From the NCBI GenBank assembly GCA_017620025.1, contig JAFZRF010000021.1, forward strand, positions 1 through 51,575: a stretch of 51,575 bases of DNA. Direction: 5' to 3'. This document shows positions 43,354-51,435 of this stretch, one piece after another. The notes beneath the pieces were generated by a model. The model had not been told where the DNA came from. It did no database searches and saw only the letters and a program-made list of their open reading frames with translations. This DNA is from Ruminococcus sp. (GTDB taxonomy: Bacteria; Bacillota; Clostridia; Oscillospirales; Ruminococcaceae). Position 1 is the stretch's first letter. The number at the start of each line of letters is the position of its first letter. The translations under genes were made by a program, and so were the position numbers.

Positions 43354-44619
43354 ATGGATAAAAAGGAGATCAACCGTTATATATTCATTTCGATGCTTGC
43401 GGTAGTTGTTTGCTTTATCGTGAAGCATTTTGAGCTGTTCGGCAAGCTTATCGGGATCGGGCTTAATGCCCTCTATCCACTCTTCCTCGGTGCCGCTATA
43501 GCGTATGTCTTCAATATCGTTCTTGCATGGTTTGAGCGGCATTTCTTCCCCAAAACAAAGGACGGCATCATCGGATATATCAGAAGGCCTCTGTGTCTCC
43601 TGTTCTCGTTCATTGTCGTTATTGCGATCATATTCCTCATACTGAAGATCGTTATCCCTGAGATCATCGCTGCTATCGCTCTTATCACTTCAAAGGTCCC
43701 GCCGCTGTTCACTAAGGCAACTGACTACATACTTCTTAAATTGCAGGAATACCCCGATGTACAGGAGGAGGCAGAAAACTTCCTTAATCAGTTCGATCTC
43801 ACAACCATCAACTGGGAGTCCATTATAAATAAGGTAATGACCTTCCTCAGAACAGGCGCTCTCGGCATCATCAATTCAGCAGTCGGCATCATAAGCACCG
43901 TTACAGGAGCTATAACCACATTTGTAGTCGCACTTATATTCTCGATATACATCCTGCTCCGCAAGGATAAGCTCCTCAAGGATACAAAGCGTATGCTCAA
44001 CGCCTACGCAAGCGAGAAGACCAACAACAGGCTCCGCCGCTTCTTTGCCACAGCTCACGATACCTTCCAGAGTTTCTTCATCGGGCAGTTCGTGGAGGCC
44101 ATAATCCTCGGTTCGCTCTGCTTCATCGGTATGTCTATCATGAAGCTGCCCTACGCAGGTATGTCAGGAGTACTCGTCGGAGTAACTGCTCTCATCCCGA
44201 TTGTCGGTGCATTCATCGGCGCCGGAGTAAGTGCTTTCATCATCGCTACAGAGAACCCCATGCAGGCTCTCATATTCATCATCTTCCTTGTTATACTCCA
44301 GCAGCTTGAAGGCAACATCATCTACCCGAAGGTAGTCGGTGAGTCTGTCGGACTTCCCGGCATCTGGGTACTTGCCGCCGTTACTGTAGGCGGAGGCCTT
44401 TACGGCATCATCGGTATGCTGCTCGGCGTTCCGCTTGCAGCTACAATATACAAGCTCATGTTCGACACCCTTGAGAACAAGGAAAAAGAGCTCGGTATCG
44501 CAGCTGCTGAAACACCGACAGTAAAAAAGGAAAAGGCTCCCGTCAGGGTCGATGTAAAGGCGCCTAAAGAAAAGAAAGTCACTCCTGCAAGGAAGAATGC
44601 AAAGAGCAAAAAGAAATAA
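43354..44619 (+). CDS. AI-2E family membrane transporter
   Basis: A 421-residue polytopic protein of the AI-2E (TqsA/PerM) family, whose members have been linked to autoinducer-2 export or to sodium/proton antiport. It has about eight membrane segments. A long amphipathic middle segment (about 105-150) and the family stretches FIGQFVEAIILGSLCFIGM, VTALIPIVGAFIGAG and GLPGIWVLAAVTVGGGLYG are present. The C terminus is an unusual lysine-rich tail of about 45 residues (KKEKAPVRVDVKAPKEKK...). The start has AGGGAG upstream. It is a single gene with its own terminator; the substrate is unknown. Confidence 0.92.
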   Translation: MDKKEINRYIFISMLAVVVCFIVKHFELFGKLIGIGLNALYPLFLGAAIAYVFNIVLAWFERHFFPKTKDGIIGYIRRPLCLLFSFIVVIAIIFLILKIVIPEIIAAIALITSKVPPLFTKATDYILLKLQEYPDVQEEAENFLNQFDLTTINWESIINKVMTFLRTGALGIINSAVGIISTVTGAITTFVVALIFSIYILLRKDKLLKDTKRMLNAYASEKTNNRLRRFFATAHDTFQSFFIGQFVEAIILGSLCFIGMSIMKLPYAGMSGVLVGVTALIPIVGAFIGAGVSAFIIATENPMQALIFIIFLVILQQLEGNIIYPKVVGESVGLPGIWVLAAVTVGGGLYGIIGMLLGVPLAATIYKLMFDTLENKEKELGIAAAETPTVKKEKAPVRVDVKAPKEKKVTPARKNAKSKKK

Positions 44620-44642
44620 GCTTCTCCGTTTCTCATTTAACG

Positions 44643-44684
44643 CACAGCATTTCCGTATAACCTTCGGAAATGCTGTGTTTTTTA
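44643..44684 (+). terminator. Terminator of the AI-2E family gene
   Basis: CACAGCATTTCCG (44643-44655) pairs with CGGAAATGCTGTG (44665-44677), followed by TTTTTTA. The T-run abuts the next promoter. Confidence 0.92.
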
Positions 44685-44713
44685 TTGACAAAGAGGAATG
44701 GAGGATATATAAT
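44685..44713 (+). promoter_or_regulatory. Promoter of the TfoX-like gene
   Basis: TTGACA (44685-44690), 17 bases, TATAAT (44708-44713), 29 bases before the start. Confidence 0.88.
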
Positions 44714-44742
44714 TAAAGTAAGATAAAACAGCGAGGTGCCTT

Positions 44743-45066
44743 ATGGCTTCAAAGAAAGACTACCTTGAATTCGTCCTTGAGCAGCTTTCCGGGCTCAGCG
44801 ATATATCCTACAGAGCTATGATGGGCGAATACATTATATATTACAAAGGAAGAATCACCGGCGGCATCTATGATGACCGATTCCTTGTAAAGATAACTCC
44901 TTCCTCTGAGATGCTGCTGAATGGTGCTCCCCTTGAAACTCCTTATGAAGGGGCAAAGCAGATGTTGCTTGTCGAGGACATAGAGAACAGAGAACTGCTT
45001 GAAAACCTGTTCACAGCTATGTACGATGAGCTCCCCGAACCGGCAAAAAGAAAAAAGCGTTCCTGA
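44743..45066 (+). CDS. TfoX/Sxy N-terminal domain protein
   Basis: The 107-residue protein consists of just the TfoX N-terminal domain: YLEFVLEQLSGLSDISYRAMMGEYIIYYKG, GGIYDDRFLVKITP and the PYEGAKQMLLVEDIENRELL end. In gammaproteobacteria, full-length TfoX/Sxy promotes competence gene expression. Stand-alone domains of this kind are common in Bacillota, with no proven role. GAGGTG precedes the start. It has its own promoter. A link with the comEC gene in this window is speculative. Confidence 0.88.
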   Translation: MASKKDYLEFVLEQLSGLSDISYRAMMGEYIIYYKGRITGGIYDDRFLVKITPSSEMLLNGAPLETPYEGAKQMLLVEDIENRELLENLFTAMYDELPEPAKRKKRS

Positions 45067-45135
45067 CAGCTTAGTTAAATGATGCTTGACGTTAACAGAA
45101 TATTCCGTAGTTTGTATGGTCTGAACTGTTGTTGC

Positions 45136-45150
45136 AAGATTGACAATCTT
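45136..45150. promoter_or_regulatory. Inverted repeat over the pfl -35 box
   Basis: AAGATTG, A, CAATCTT: perfect 7-bp arms around one base, overlapping the TTGACA of the pfl promoter. This is a candidate operator for an unidentified regulator. Confidence 0.55.
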
Positions 45151-45168
45151 TCGACAATGTGATAGAAT
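45140..45168 (+). promoter_or_regulatory. pfl operon promoter
   Basis: TTGACA (45140-45145), 17 bases, TAGAAT (45163-45168), giving a leader of about 65 bases. Confidence 0.85.
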
Positions 45169-45241
45169 TAAACTGAGGGCGGATGTCATGGTCAGTGACG
45201 CGCCGCCTGCAAGTAAAATGAATCCAAAGGAGTCCTGAAAT

Positions 45242-47314
45242 ATGCTGCATTACATAAGTGAGTTCCCGAAGGAATGGGAAGGCTTCAATGAAGGACGCTG
45301 GTGCAATACATCAGTCAATGTCCGTGATTTCATCAAGAAGAACTATACACCGTATGACGGAGACGAGAGTTTTCTCGAAGGTCCTACTGACGCTACAGTA
45401 AAGCTGTGGGATCAGATAATGGATCTTTCAAGACAGGAGCGTGAGGCAGGCGGAGTTCTTGATATGGATACAAGTGTGGTATCCACGATCACATCACATC
45501 CCGCCGGTTACCTCAACAAGGATCTCGAGCAGATCGTCGGTCTTCAGACAGACAAGCCCTTCAAGCGTTCGCTGCAGCCCTTCGGCGGTATCCGCATGGC
45601 TGTGAATGCCTGCGAGACGAACGGCTACACTGTTGATCCGGAGATAGTAAAGATCTTCACCAAGTACAGAAAGACTCACAATCAGGGCGTCTTTGATGCA
45701 TATACACCCGAAATGAGGATGGCCAGAAAGTCCGCTATCATCACCGGTCTCCCCGATGCCTACGGCAGAGGAAGAATCATCGGCGATTACAGACGTGTCG
45801 CTCTCTACGGCGTTGATATCCTCATTGCCGACAAGAAGCATCAGATAGATACCTCTCTTGTCAGAATGACATCCAAGAACATCAGGCTTCGTGAGGAGCT
45901 TGCCGAGCAGGTTCGTGCTCTTGAAGAACTCAAAGAGCTCGGAAATATCTACGGCTTCGATATCTCAAAGCCTGCCGCTACCGCCAAGGAGGCTGTACAG
46001 TGGCTCTACTTCGGCTACCTTGCAGCAGTCAAGGAACAGAACGGCGCTGCTATGTCCCTCGGACGCACCTCCACCTTCCTTGACATCTATATCAAGCGTG
46101 ACCTGGACAGAGGCATCATCACAGAGAAGCAGGCTCAGGAGCTTATTGATCACTTCATCATGAAGCTGCGTATCGTAAGATTCGCACGTACCCCCGAGTA
46201 TAACGCACTCTTCTCCGGTGATCCTACCTGGATAACAGAGTCCATCGGCGGTGTTGACGTAGACGGTCACCACATGGTAACCAAGAACAGCTTCCGTTAC
46301 CTGCATACACTCGAGAACCTTGGTACTGCACCGGAGCCGAATATGACGGTCCTCTGGTCACAGAAGCTGCCGAGAAAGTTCAAGGAGTATTGTGCAAAGA
46401 TATCCATTCAGACTTCATCGATACAGTATGAGAACGACGACATGATGCGTGTTGTTCACGGTGATGATTATGCCATCGCCTGCTGTGTATCTTCAATGCG
46501 TGTCGGCAAGGAGATGCAGTTCTTCGGCGCAAGAGCAAACCTTGCAAAGTGTCTTCTCTACGCTATAAACGGCGGTGTCGACGAGAGGATGAAGGTACAG
46601 GTAGGCCCGAAGTACAGGCCCGTTGAGGGAGATGTCCTCGATTTCGATGACGTATGGGAGAAGTACGAAGCCATGATGGAATGGCTCGCAGGTCTCTATG
46701 TAAATACCCTCAATGTCATTCACTATATGCACGACAAGTACAACTACGAGAAAATACAGATGGCTCTCCACGACAGGGACGTTAAGCGTTACTTCGCTAC
46801 GGGAATCGCTGGTCTCTCAGTAGTTGCAGATTCCCTTTCAGCTATCAAGTATGCCAAGGTAAAGCCCATACGTGACGAGGACGGAGTAGTCGTTGATTAC
46901 GAGATAGAGGGAGATTTCCCCAAATACGGAAACAATGACGACCGTGTCGATCAGATAGCTGTTACCGTAGTACGCACCTTCATGGATATGATACGCAAGC
47001 ATCATACCTACCGTGACGGCGTACCTACAATGTCAATACTCACTATCACATCAAACGTTGTCTACGGCAAGAAGACCGGTAACACTCCCGACGGCAGAAA
47101 ACAGGGCGTTCCGCTCGCACCAGGAGCCAATCCGATGCACGGAAGGGATACTCACGGCGCTGTAGCATCACTCTCATCCGTATCAAAACTCCCGTTCCGC
47201 CATGCACAGGACGGAATCTCCAATACCTTCTCCGTGATCCCCGATGCTCTCGGAAAGGATATGCAGATATTCATGGGAGACATAGATCTCGACTCACTCG
47301 CAACGGAGGACTAA
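45242..47314 (+). CDS. pflB: Pyruvate formate-lyase catalytic subunit lacking the glycyl-radical domain
   Basis: Converts pyruvate and CoA to acetyl-CoA and formate in anaerobic fermentation. The 690-residue protein matches formate C-acetyltransferase from its start ([17 protein letters not shown]) to GKDMQIF, including the active-site pair Cys414-Cys415 in IACCVSSM (418 and 419 in Escherichia coli) and the [10 protein letters not shown] stretch. It stops at the point where about 75 residues with the radical glycine normally follow. Those residues are encoded by the separate gene at 47557. The stop is followed by a new start with GGAGG in the end of this frame, so the split is by design rather than by a simple frameshift. 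No activating enzyme gene is in the window. Confidence 0.93.
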   Translation: MLHYISEFPKEWEGFNEGRWCNTSVNVRDFIKKNYTPYDGDESFLEGPTDATVKLWDQIMDLSRQEREAGGVLDMDTSVVSTITSHPAGYLNKDLEQIVGLQTDKPFKRSLQPFGGIRMAVNACETNGYTVDPEIVKIFTKYRKTHNQGVFDAYTPEMRMARKSAIITGLPDAYGRGRIIGDYRRVALYGVDILIADKKHQIDTSLVRMTSKNIRLREELAEQVRALEELKELGNIYGFDISKPAATAKEAVQWLYFGYLAAVKEQNGAAMSLGRTSTFLDIYIKRDLDRGIITEKQAQELIDHFIMKLRIVRFARTPEYNALFSGDPTWITESIGGVDVDGHHMVTKNSFRYLHTLENLGTAPEPNMTVLWSQKLPRKFKEYCAKISIQTSSIQYENDDMMRVVHGDDYAIACCVSSMRVGKEMQFFGARANLAKCLLYAINGGVDERMKVQVGPKYRPVEGDVLDFDDVWEKYEAMMEWLAGLYVNTLNVIHYMHDKYNYEKIQMALHDRDVKRYFATGIAGLSVVADSLSAIKYAKVKPIRDEDGVVVDYEIEGDFPKYGNNDDRVDQIAVTVVRTFMDMIRKHHTYRDGVPTMSILTITSNVVYGKKTGNTPDGRKQGVPLAPGANPMHGRDTHGAVASLSSVSKLPFRHAQDGISNTFSVIPDALGKDMQIFMGDIDLDSLATED

Positions 47315-47315
47315 T

Positions 47316-47534
47316 ATGTCAGATATCATCACACCGTCAGCTGCCAAGACAGCGGAGGATCTTGTTGCTCTTATCGATCAGCTGATGGCACACGGGAGCG
47401 GTCATGTAAATGTTGCTGCCTCTCCCGACAGTCAGGAGCTCACAGTTCAGACCGTAAAGAGCACGGACTGCTCCGGCGGACAGAATGCCTGCTGTCAGCC
47501 CACTGAAACAGGCATAGACCCTGACGAAGACTAA
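47316..47534 (+). CDS. Small protein, divergent relative of the PFL glycyl-domain N-terminal half
   Basis: A 72-residue protein encoded between the two parts of pyruvate formate-lyase. Residues 13-35 (AEDLVALIDQLMAHGSGHVNV) resemble the start of the glycyl-radical domain encoded next ([21 protein letters not shown]) and the corresponding segment of ordinary PFL. The rest diverges: it has no RVSGYAV motif and instead has a cysteine-containing tail (CSGGQNACC) and acidic end. Its GGAGG ribosome site lies in the last codons of the catalytic subunit. It cannot carry the radical glycine. A role in assembly, regulation or metal or redox sensing is open. Confidence 0.75.
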   Translation: MSDIITPSAAKTAEDLVALIDQLMAHGSGHVNVAASPDSQELTVQTVKSTDCSGGQNACCQPTETGIDPDED

Positions 47535-47556
47535 GAGACCATAAGGAGGGATAACT

Positions 47557-47796
47557 ATGGCAAATGACAAGCAGATAGATAACCTTATCAACCTTATCGA
47601 CGGTTATGTTGAAAAGGGCGGTCATCACCTCAATGTAAACGTGTTCACGAGAGATACACTGCTCGATGCTCAGGCGCATCCTGAGAAATACCCGCAGCTG
47701 ACTGTAAGGGTTTCCGGATATGCTGTTAATTTCGTAAAGCTCACCAAGGAGCAGCAGGACGATATCATTTCAAGAACGTTCCATTCAAGTCTATAA
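47557..47796 (+). CDS. Separate glycyl-radical subunit of pyruvate formate-lyase (GrcA-like)
   Basis: The 79-residue protein is equivalent to the C-terminal domain of [38 protein letters not shown] with the radical glycine at Gly54, and [14 protein letters not shown] at the end. In Escherichia coli a similar free-standing protein (GrcA/YfiD) is a spare part for oxygen-damaged PFL. Here the catalytic subunit has no such domain of its own, so this protein is probably an obligatory subunit. The two together are 769 residues, close to the 760 of a one-piece PFL. AAGGAGGG precedes the start. It would need activation by a PFL-activating enzyme encoded elsewhere. Confidence 0.92.
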   Translation: MANDKQIDNLINLIDGYVEKGGHHLNVNVFTRDTLLDAQAHPEKYPQLTVRVSGYAVNFVKLTKEQQDDIISRTFHSSL

Positions 47797-47802
47797 GCTA
47801 AG

Positions 47803-47840
47803 TAAAGCCGGTATCCTTTCGGGTACCGGCTTTATTATGT
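47803..47840 (+). terminator. Terminator of the pfl operon
   Basis: TAAAGCCGGTA (47803-47813) pairs with TACCGGCTTTA (47824-47834). A 28-base segment (47804-47831) is repeated exactly at 48062-48089. Confidence 0.85.
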
Positions 47841-47857
47841 CTATAAGCATAATTGTA

Positions 47858-48031
47858 TCAGGGGACGCCTTCACTTGCAAGGCGTCCCCTCTTCCAAAAC
47901 AGTCCACCGGACTGTTTTGGAATTCACCCCTTGCGAAGCGCCCTGCGGATATATGCGGGACTCCGTCCCACACCCTGCCAGAGGCGCTGCCTCTGGACTC
48001 CGCTAAAGGGGCGCAGCCCCTTTAGAATCCC
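47858..48031 (+). repeat. Complete copy C of the 174-bp multi-hairpin repeat
   Basis: Same length and hairpin order as copy B at 23651-23824. Differences from it lie mostly in the loop of the second hairpin (ACC for CCC) and the third hairpin (GCGGGAC-TCC-GTCCCAC). It is inserted between two copies of the same terminator, between convergent genes. Confidence 0.95.
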
Positions 48032-48051
48032 AAACTTTTGAAAACACGATT

Positions 48052-48093
48052 TTGACAAACAAAAGCCGGTATCCTTTCGGGTACCGGCTCTTT
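48052..48093 (-). terminator. Terminator of the LacI-like GGDEF gene
   Basis: AGCCGGTA (48064-48071) pairs with TACCGGCT (48082-48089). On the reverse strand TTTTG follows. It is identical over 28 bases to the terminator at 47804-47831. Confidence 0.8.
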
Positions 48094-48109
48094 ATCTATT
48101 ATAATAGTA

Positions 48110-50011
48110 TCATACCTTTTCCGATTTGCGTGCCTTCTTCTTCTGCTTCTTGATATCATACATCTTGTCATCGGCCAGCTTTATCATACTGTAGAGCGTA
48201 TCGCCCTCCTTCAGGTTCTGTATGACGCTGCCAAGACTTGCAGACAGCTTGTAGGGCTTGTTGATTATACGGTTCATGTTTTCCAGATCTTCGTTGAAGC
48301 GCCTTTCAAGGTTGACATCTTCGTCACGCTTTACGTTTACGCTGAATATAATGAACTCGTCACCGCCGAAGCGGGCACAGATACTGTTTCTGCTGCAGCA
48401 GTCCTGTATGATCGTTGCAAGACGCTGTATAGCAAAATCGCCCTCGTTGTGGCCGTAGTTGTCATTGATGAATTTAAGCCCGTCCATATCTATGAAGCTC
48501 AGCATTACCCTTCTGTGCTCATCAACACATCTGCGGAACATATCATCGGCTTTGTTTATGAAGCCGTTACGGTTGTAGATATTGCAGAGCGGATCGATTA
48601 CATAGAGACGATTGAGTTCCTCCATCGCCTTGTTGAGGTGATGCAGCTTGCGGACGTTCTCTATCGAGTTGCTTATATTCATTGTCAGTGTATAGCAGAG
48701 CAGGCTGTAGATAAGATATTCTCCGTTGGATATGATATAGTATCCGAGACATCTCTCACCAAAGTGAAGCGGAAGGAAATAGTTTATATTTCCGCCTGTT
48801 GTCAGTTTCTCCGGGAACATCTGGCTGCTCGGGAAGTAGGAGATCTTCCTTCTCTCCCCCTTTTCCCATATAAGCGGTGCTGTCATGAACTCGGAGTAGT
48901 CTATATCGATCGATACATTCCGGTCAATGTCATAGTTGTCCTGCCAGTCGGATGTAAGACAGAGACAGAACTTGTCACAATCAAGCTCACGTACGATGCT
49001 CTCGATCACATCAAAGGTCTCCTCTGAGGTCTTGGTGTCGGAAAGTCCGGCAGTAAGACGGTTCAGAAGATTGATGTTCGAGTTGGTGTCCTCGATCCGT
49101 CGGTATGTACGCTTGCGGTATTCCTTTAGGTCTTCGGCTGTTACTGTATTGCAGCCGCAGCTCTCAGCCAATACTACGGAGGCTTCGAGCTTTGTGGACT
49201 TAGGCTGCTCCTTGCCGCACAATACGTTATATAGTATCTCACAGGCTGTATAACCGGCATTGAAGAGCGGCCGGCTCACAGTCGTAAGAGACGGGCATGA
49301 ATTACGTGCGCTGAAGGTATTGTCAAAACCGGTAACTATCACGTCCTCCGGTACACGGTAGCCAAGCTTCTCAAGAGCTGATGCAGCAGTCAGGGCCATA
49401 CTGTCATTGGCACATATAAAAGCATCCGGCAGGGCCATGCCTGATTCTACAAATTCTTCTATCGCACGCTTTCCGTCATAGCTGCGGAAAAAACCGTAGA
49501 ATATGCGGTCCTCGTCGATCTCAATGCCGTTCTCCTCCATTGCTGCACAGAAGGCATCATAACGCTGCCGTGCCTCCGGGTTGGCAAGAGGGCCGGATAT
49601 GTAGTTTATGACCTTTGCAGAATGATGCCTGATGATATGCTCAACAAGCTCCTTCATGACGGAATAGTTGTCAATGCTTATCTCGTAGAACTCAGGATAA
49701 TCGTCACTTTCAAAGATAACGACAGGTATGCCTGATTCACGTACCCTGTCCACGATGTGGCCGCGTATCTCCGGATCACTGAATGTATTTGCCATCAGCA
49801 GCGCACCGTCAAAGGCCGAGAAATTTGTAAGGTTATAGATACTGTATTCGCCAAGGTCGAACCTTCTGCTTTCAACAACTCCGCCGAAGGCAGCAAAGTA
49901 GGATACATTGATCTCATGCTCCAGGGCAAACTGATTGATACCCTTTATTATATTGTACTGGTACTCTTCATCAAGACCTGAAACAACAACGGCAATGTTC
50001 TTGAAATCCAT
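48110..50011 (-). CDS. LacI-type ligand-binding domain fused to an intact GGDEF domain
   Basis: Predicted diguanylate cyclase controlled by a small molecule. The 633-residue protein begins at once with a periplasmic-binding-protein-like domain of the LacI/GalR type (NIAVVVSGLDEEYQYNIIKGI, VVIFESDD, AFICANDSMALTAASALEKLGYRVPEDVIVTGFDN; residues about 5-290). It has no DNA-binding helix-turn-helix and no signal peptide, so it is a cytoplasmic sensor. A helical and GAF-like middle leads to a GGDEF domain at about 465-625 with the intact motif ARFGGDEF (GGDEF at 549-553). A sugar-like ligand is the natural guess from the fold. GAGGGG precedes the ATG. It is a single gene. Confidence 0.9.
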   Translation of the reverse strand: MDFKNIAVVVSGLDEEYQYNIIKGINQFALEHEINVSYFAAFGGVVESRRFDLGEYSIYNLTNFSAFDGALLMANTFSDPEIRGHIVDRVRESGIPVVIFESDDYPEFYEISIDNYSVMKELVEHIIRHHSAKVINYISGPLANPEARQRYDAFCAAMEENGIEIDEDRIFYGFFRSYDGKRAIEEFVESGMALPDAFICANDSMALTAASALEKLGYRVPEDVIVTGFDNTFSARNSCPSLTTVSRPLFNAGYTACEILYNVLCGKEQPKSTKLEASVVLAESCGCNTVTAEDLKEYRKRTYRRIEDTNSNINLLNRLTAGLSDTKTSEETFDVIESIVRELDCDKFCLCLTSDWQDNYDIDRNVSIDIDYSEFMTAPLIWEKGERRKISYFPSSQMFPEKLTTGGNINYFLPLHFGERCLGYYIISNGEYLIYSLLCYTLTMNISNSIENVRKLHHLNKAMEELNRLYVIDPLCNIYNRNGFINKADDMFRRCVDEHRRVMLSFIDMDGLKFINDNYGHNEGDFAIQRLATIIQDCCSRNSICARFGGDEFIIFSVNVKRDEDVNLERRFNEDLENMNRIINKPYKLSASLGSVIQNLKEGDTLYSMIKLADDKMYDIKKQKKKARKSEKV

Positions 50012-50214
50012 ATAATCCCCTCACAATCCGAGATAAGTTTATATATATAATATTATAACACTTATTTATATATATTTAAAGTAGTAAGGCGAAAAATCGG
50101 GATTATGCACATCTGAAAAGTGGTTTGTTTGTTCAAAAAGTCAATAAGGATATAAGCGATTTATCGGCAAGTATCTATTTATATTCCTGAATACAGTTCA
50201 CAGTAAAAAACTGT

Positions 50215-50243
50215 TTGCTTTTTTTCCGGCCTTGTGATATAAT
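50215..50243 (+). promoter_or_regulatory. Promoter of the anion permease gene
   Basis: TTGCTT (50215-50220), 17 bases, TATAAT (50238-50243), 31 bases before the start. Confidence 0.8.
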
Positions 50244-50274
50244 GGTACTGTTTGAATGATCAGGAGGAATAGAT

Positions 50275-51369
50275 ATGAAGAAATTTATCCGCTCGCAGCC
50301 GGTGCTCGTCATCGCCTTTATCGCTGCGGCTTTGTCAATGCTTGCTGTGCCGCCCGACAGAGAATACCCGGGCTATATCAACCGCACAGTTCTTATACAG
50401 CTGTTCGCTCTGATGACTGCTGTTGCGGGCTTCAGGAGCGCCGGGATTTTCGAAAAGGTCACGGCATATATGCTCAAAGAAGCAGGGACTCTCAGAAGGC
50501 TCGGCATTGTATTCGTAGTACTCTGCTGGGTATCCTCTATGCTTGTTACAAATGACGTGGCGCTGCTCACGTTTGTGCCGCTTACGCTGCTTATATACAC
50601 TGGTGTAAAGGACGAAAAGAGCCGCATCATAACTGTCGTGCTGGAGACGGCTGCTGCGAATATGGGAAGTATGCTTACTCCTATAGGCAATCCTCAGAAT
50701 ATCTTCCTGTACACGAAATACCATATGTCTCCGTGGGAGTTTACCTCTGCGATGCTGCCGACAGGGCTTCTGAGCATGGGTATAATACTCACTCTGACAC
50801 GCCTGCTGCCGGGTACTTCACTTGAGACAAAGCAGGAAAAAGAAGGCAGTATTCTGAAAATACCGGCTATAGCCTTCACCATACTCTTCATGATCTGTCT
50901 TTCCTCTGTACTCAGGCTCACTCCGGACTGGGTATGTCTTCTTGCCGCACTTATTATCGCCCTTATCATTGATCCGAAGATACTTCTCAAGGTCGATTAC
51001 GCTTTGCTTGCTACATTCGTCTGCTTCTTCGTCTTCGTCGGAAATATCGCAAGGATAGAGCCTGTTAGGGATTTCTTCTCCGGAATGATCGGCGGCAGGG
51101 AGCTTATAGTATCCGCCCTTCTCTCTCAGTTCATAAGTAATGTTCCGGCTGCTGTCATGCTTTCAGGCTTCACAGATAACGGACGTGAGCTGCTTCTCGG
51201 TGTTGATATCGGAGGCCTCGGCACTATCATCGCCTCGCTCGCAAGTCTTATCTCCTTCCAGATATACCGCAAATCCGAGGGCGCACAGCCTTTGAGGTAT
51301 ATGAAGTACTTCTCCGTTACCGGATTTGCCATGCTTGCTGTACTGCTCGGCGTGAATATGATACTTTAA
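50275..51369 (+). CDS. SLC13/ArsB-NhaD-type permease
   Basis: A 364-residue polytopic membrane protein of the ion-transporter superfamily that includes ArsB, NhaD and citrate carriers. About ten membrane segments are evident, with the two family hairpins in VTNDVALLTFVPLTLL plus SMLTPIGNPQN (first half) and SQFISNVPAAVMLSGF (second half). These form the ion and substrate site. The substrate may be an organic or inorganic anion or a cation; the sequence does not decide. AGGAGG precedes the start. It is a single gene with its own promoter and terminator, and the length is slightly short for the family. Confidence 0.88.
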   Translation: MKKFIRSQPVLVIAFIAAALSMLAVPPDREYPGYINRTVLIQLFALMTAVAGFRSAGIFEKVTAYMLKEAGTLRRLGIVFVVLCWVSSMLVTNDVALLTFVPLTLLIYTGVKDEKSRIITVVLETAAANMGSMLTPIGNPQNIFLYTKYHMSPWEFTSAMLPTGLLSMGIILTLTRLLPGTSLETKQEKEGSILKIPAIAFTILFMICLSSVLRLTPDWVCLLAALIIALIIDPKILLKVDYALLATFVCFFVFVGNIARIEPVRDFFSGMIGGRELIVSALLSQFISNVPAAVMLSGFTDNGRELLLGVDIGGLGTIIASLASLISFQIYRKSEGAQPLRYMKYFSVTGFAMLAVLLGVNMIL

Positions 51370-51374
51370 AGATC

Positions 51375-51411
51375 AAGGCTGCATGAGATCATCATGCAGC
51401 CTTTGTTTTGT
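51375..51411 (+). terminator. Terminator of the permease gene
   Basis: AAGGCTGCATGA (51375-51386) pairs with TCATGCAGCCTT (51392-51403), followed by TGTTTTG. Confidence 0.9.
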
Positions 51412-51435
51412 AATTAGTAAGCTTTCAATCAGTTT

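Noticed and set aside
47316-47796. PFL C terminus broken by a frameshift or sequencing error
   Set aside because: Both small genes have their own start codons and good ribosome sites, and the middle gene is not a continuation of the PFL sequence.
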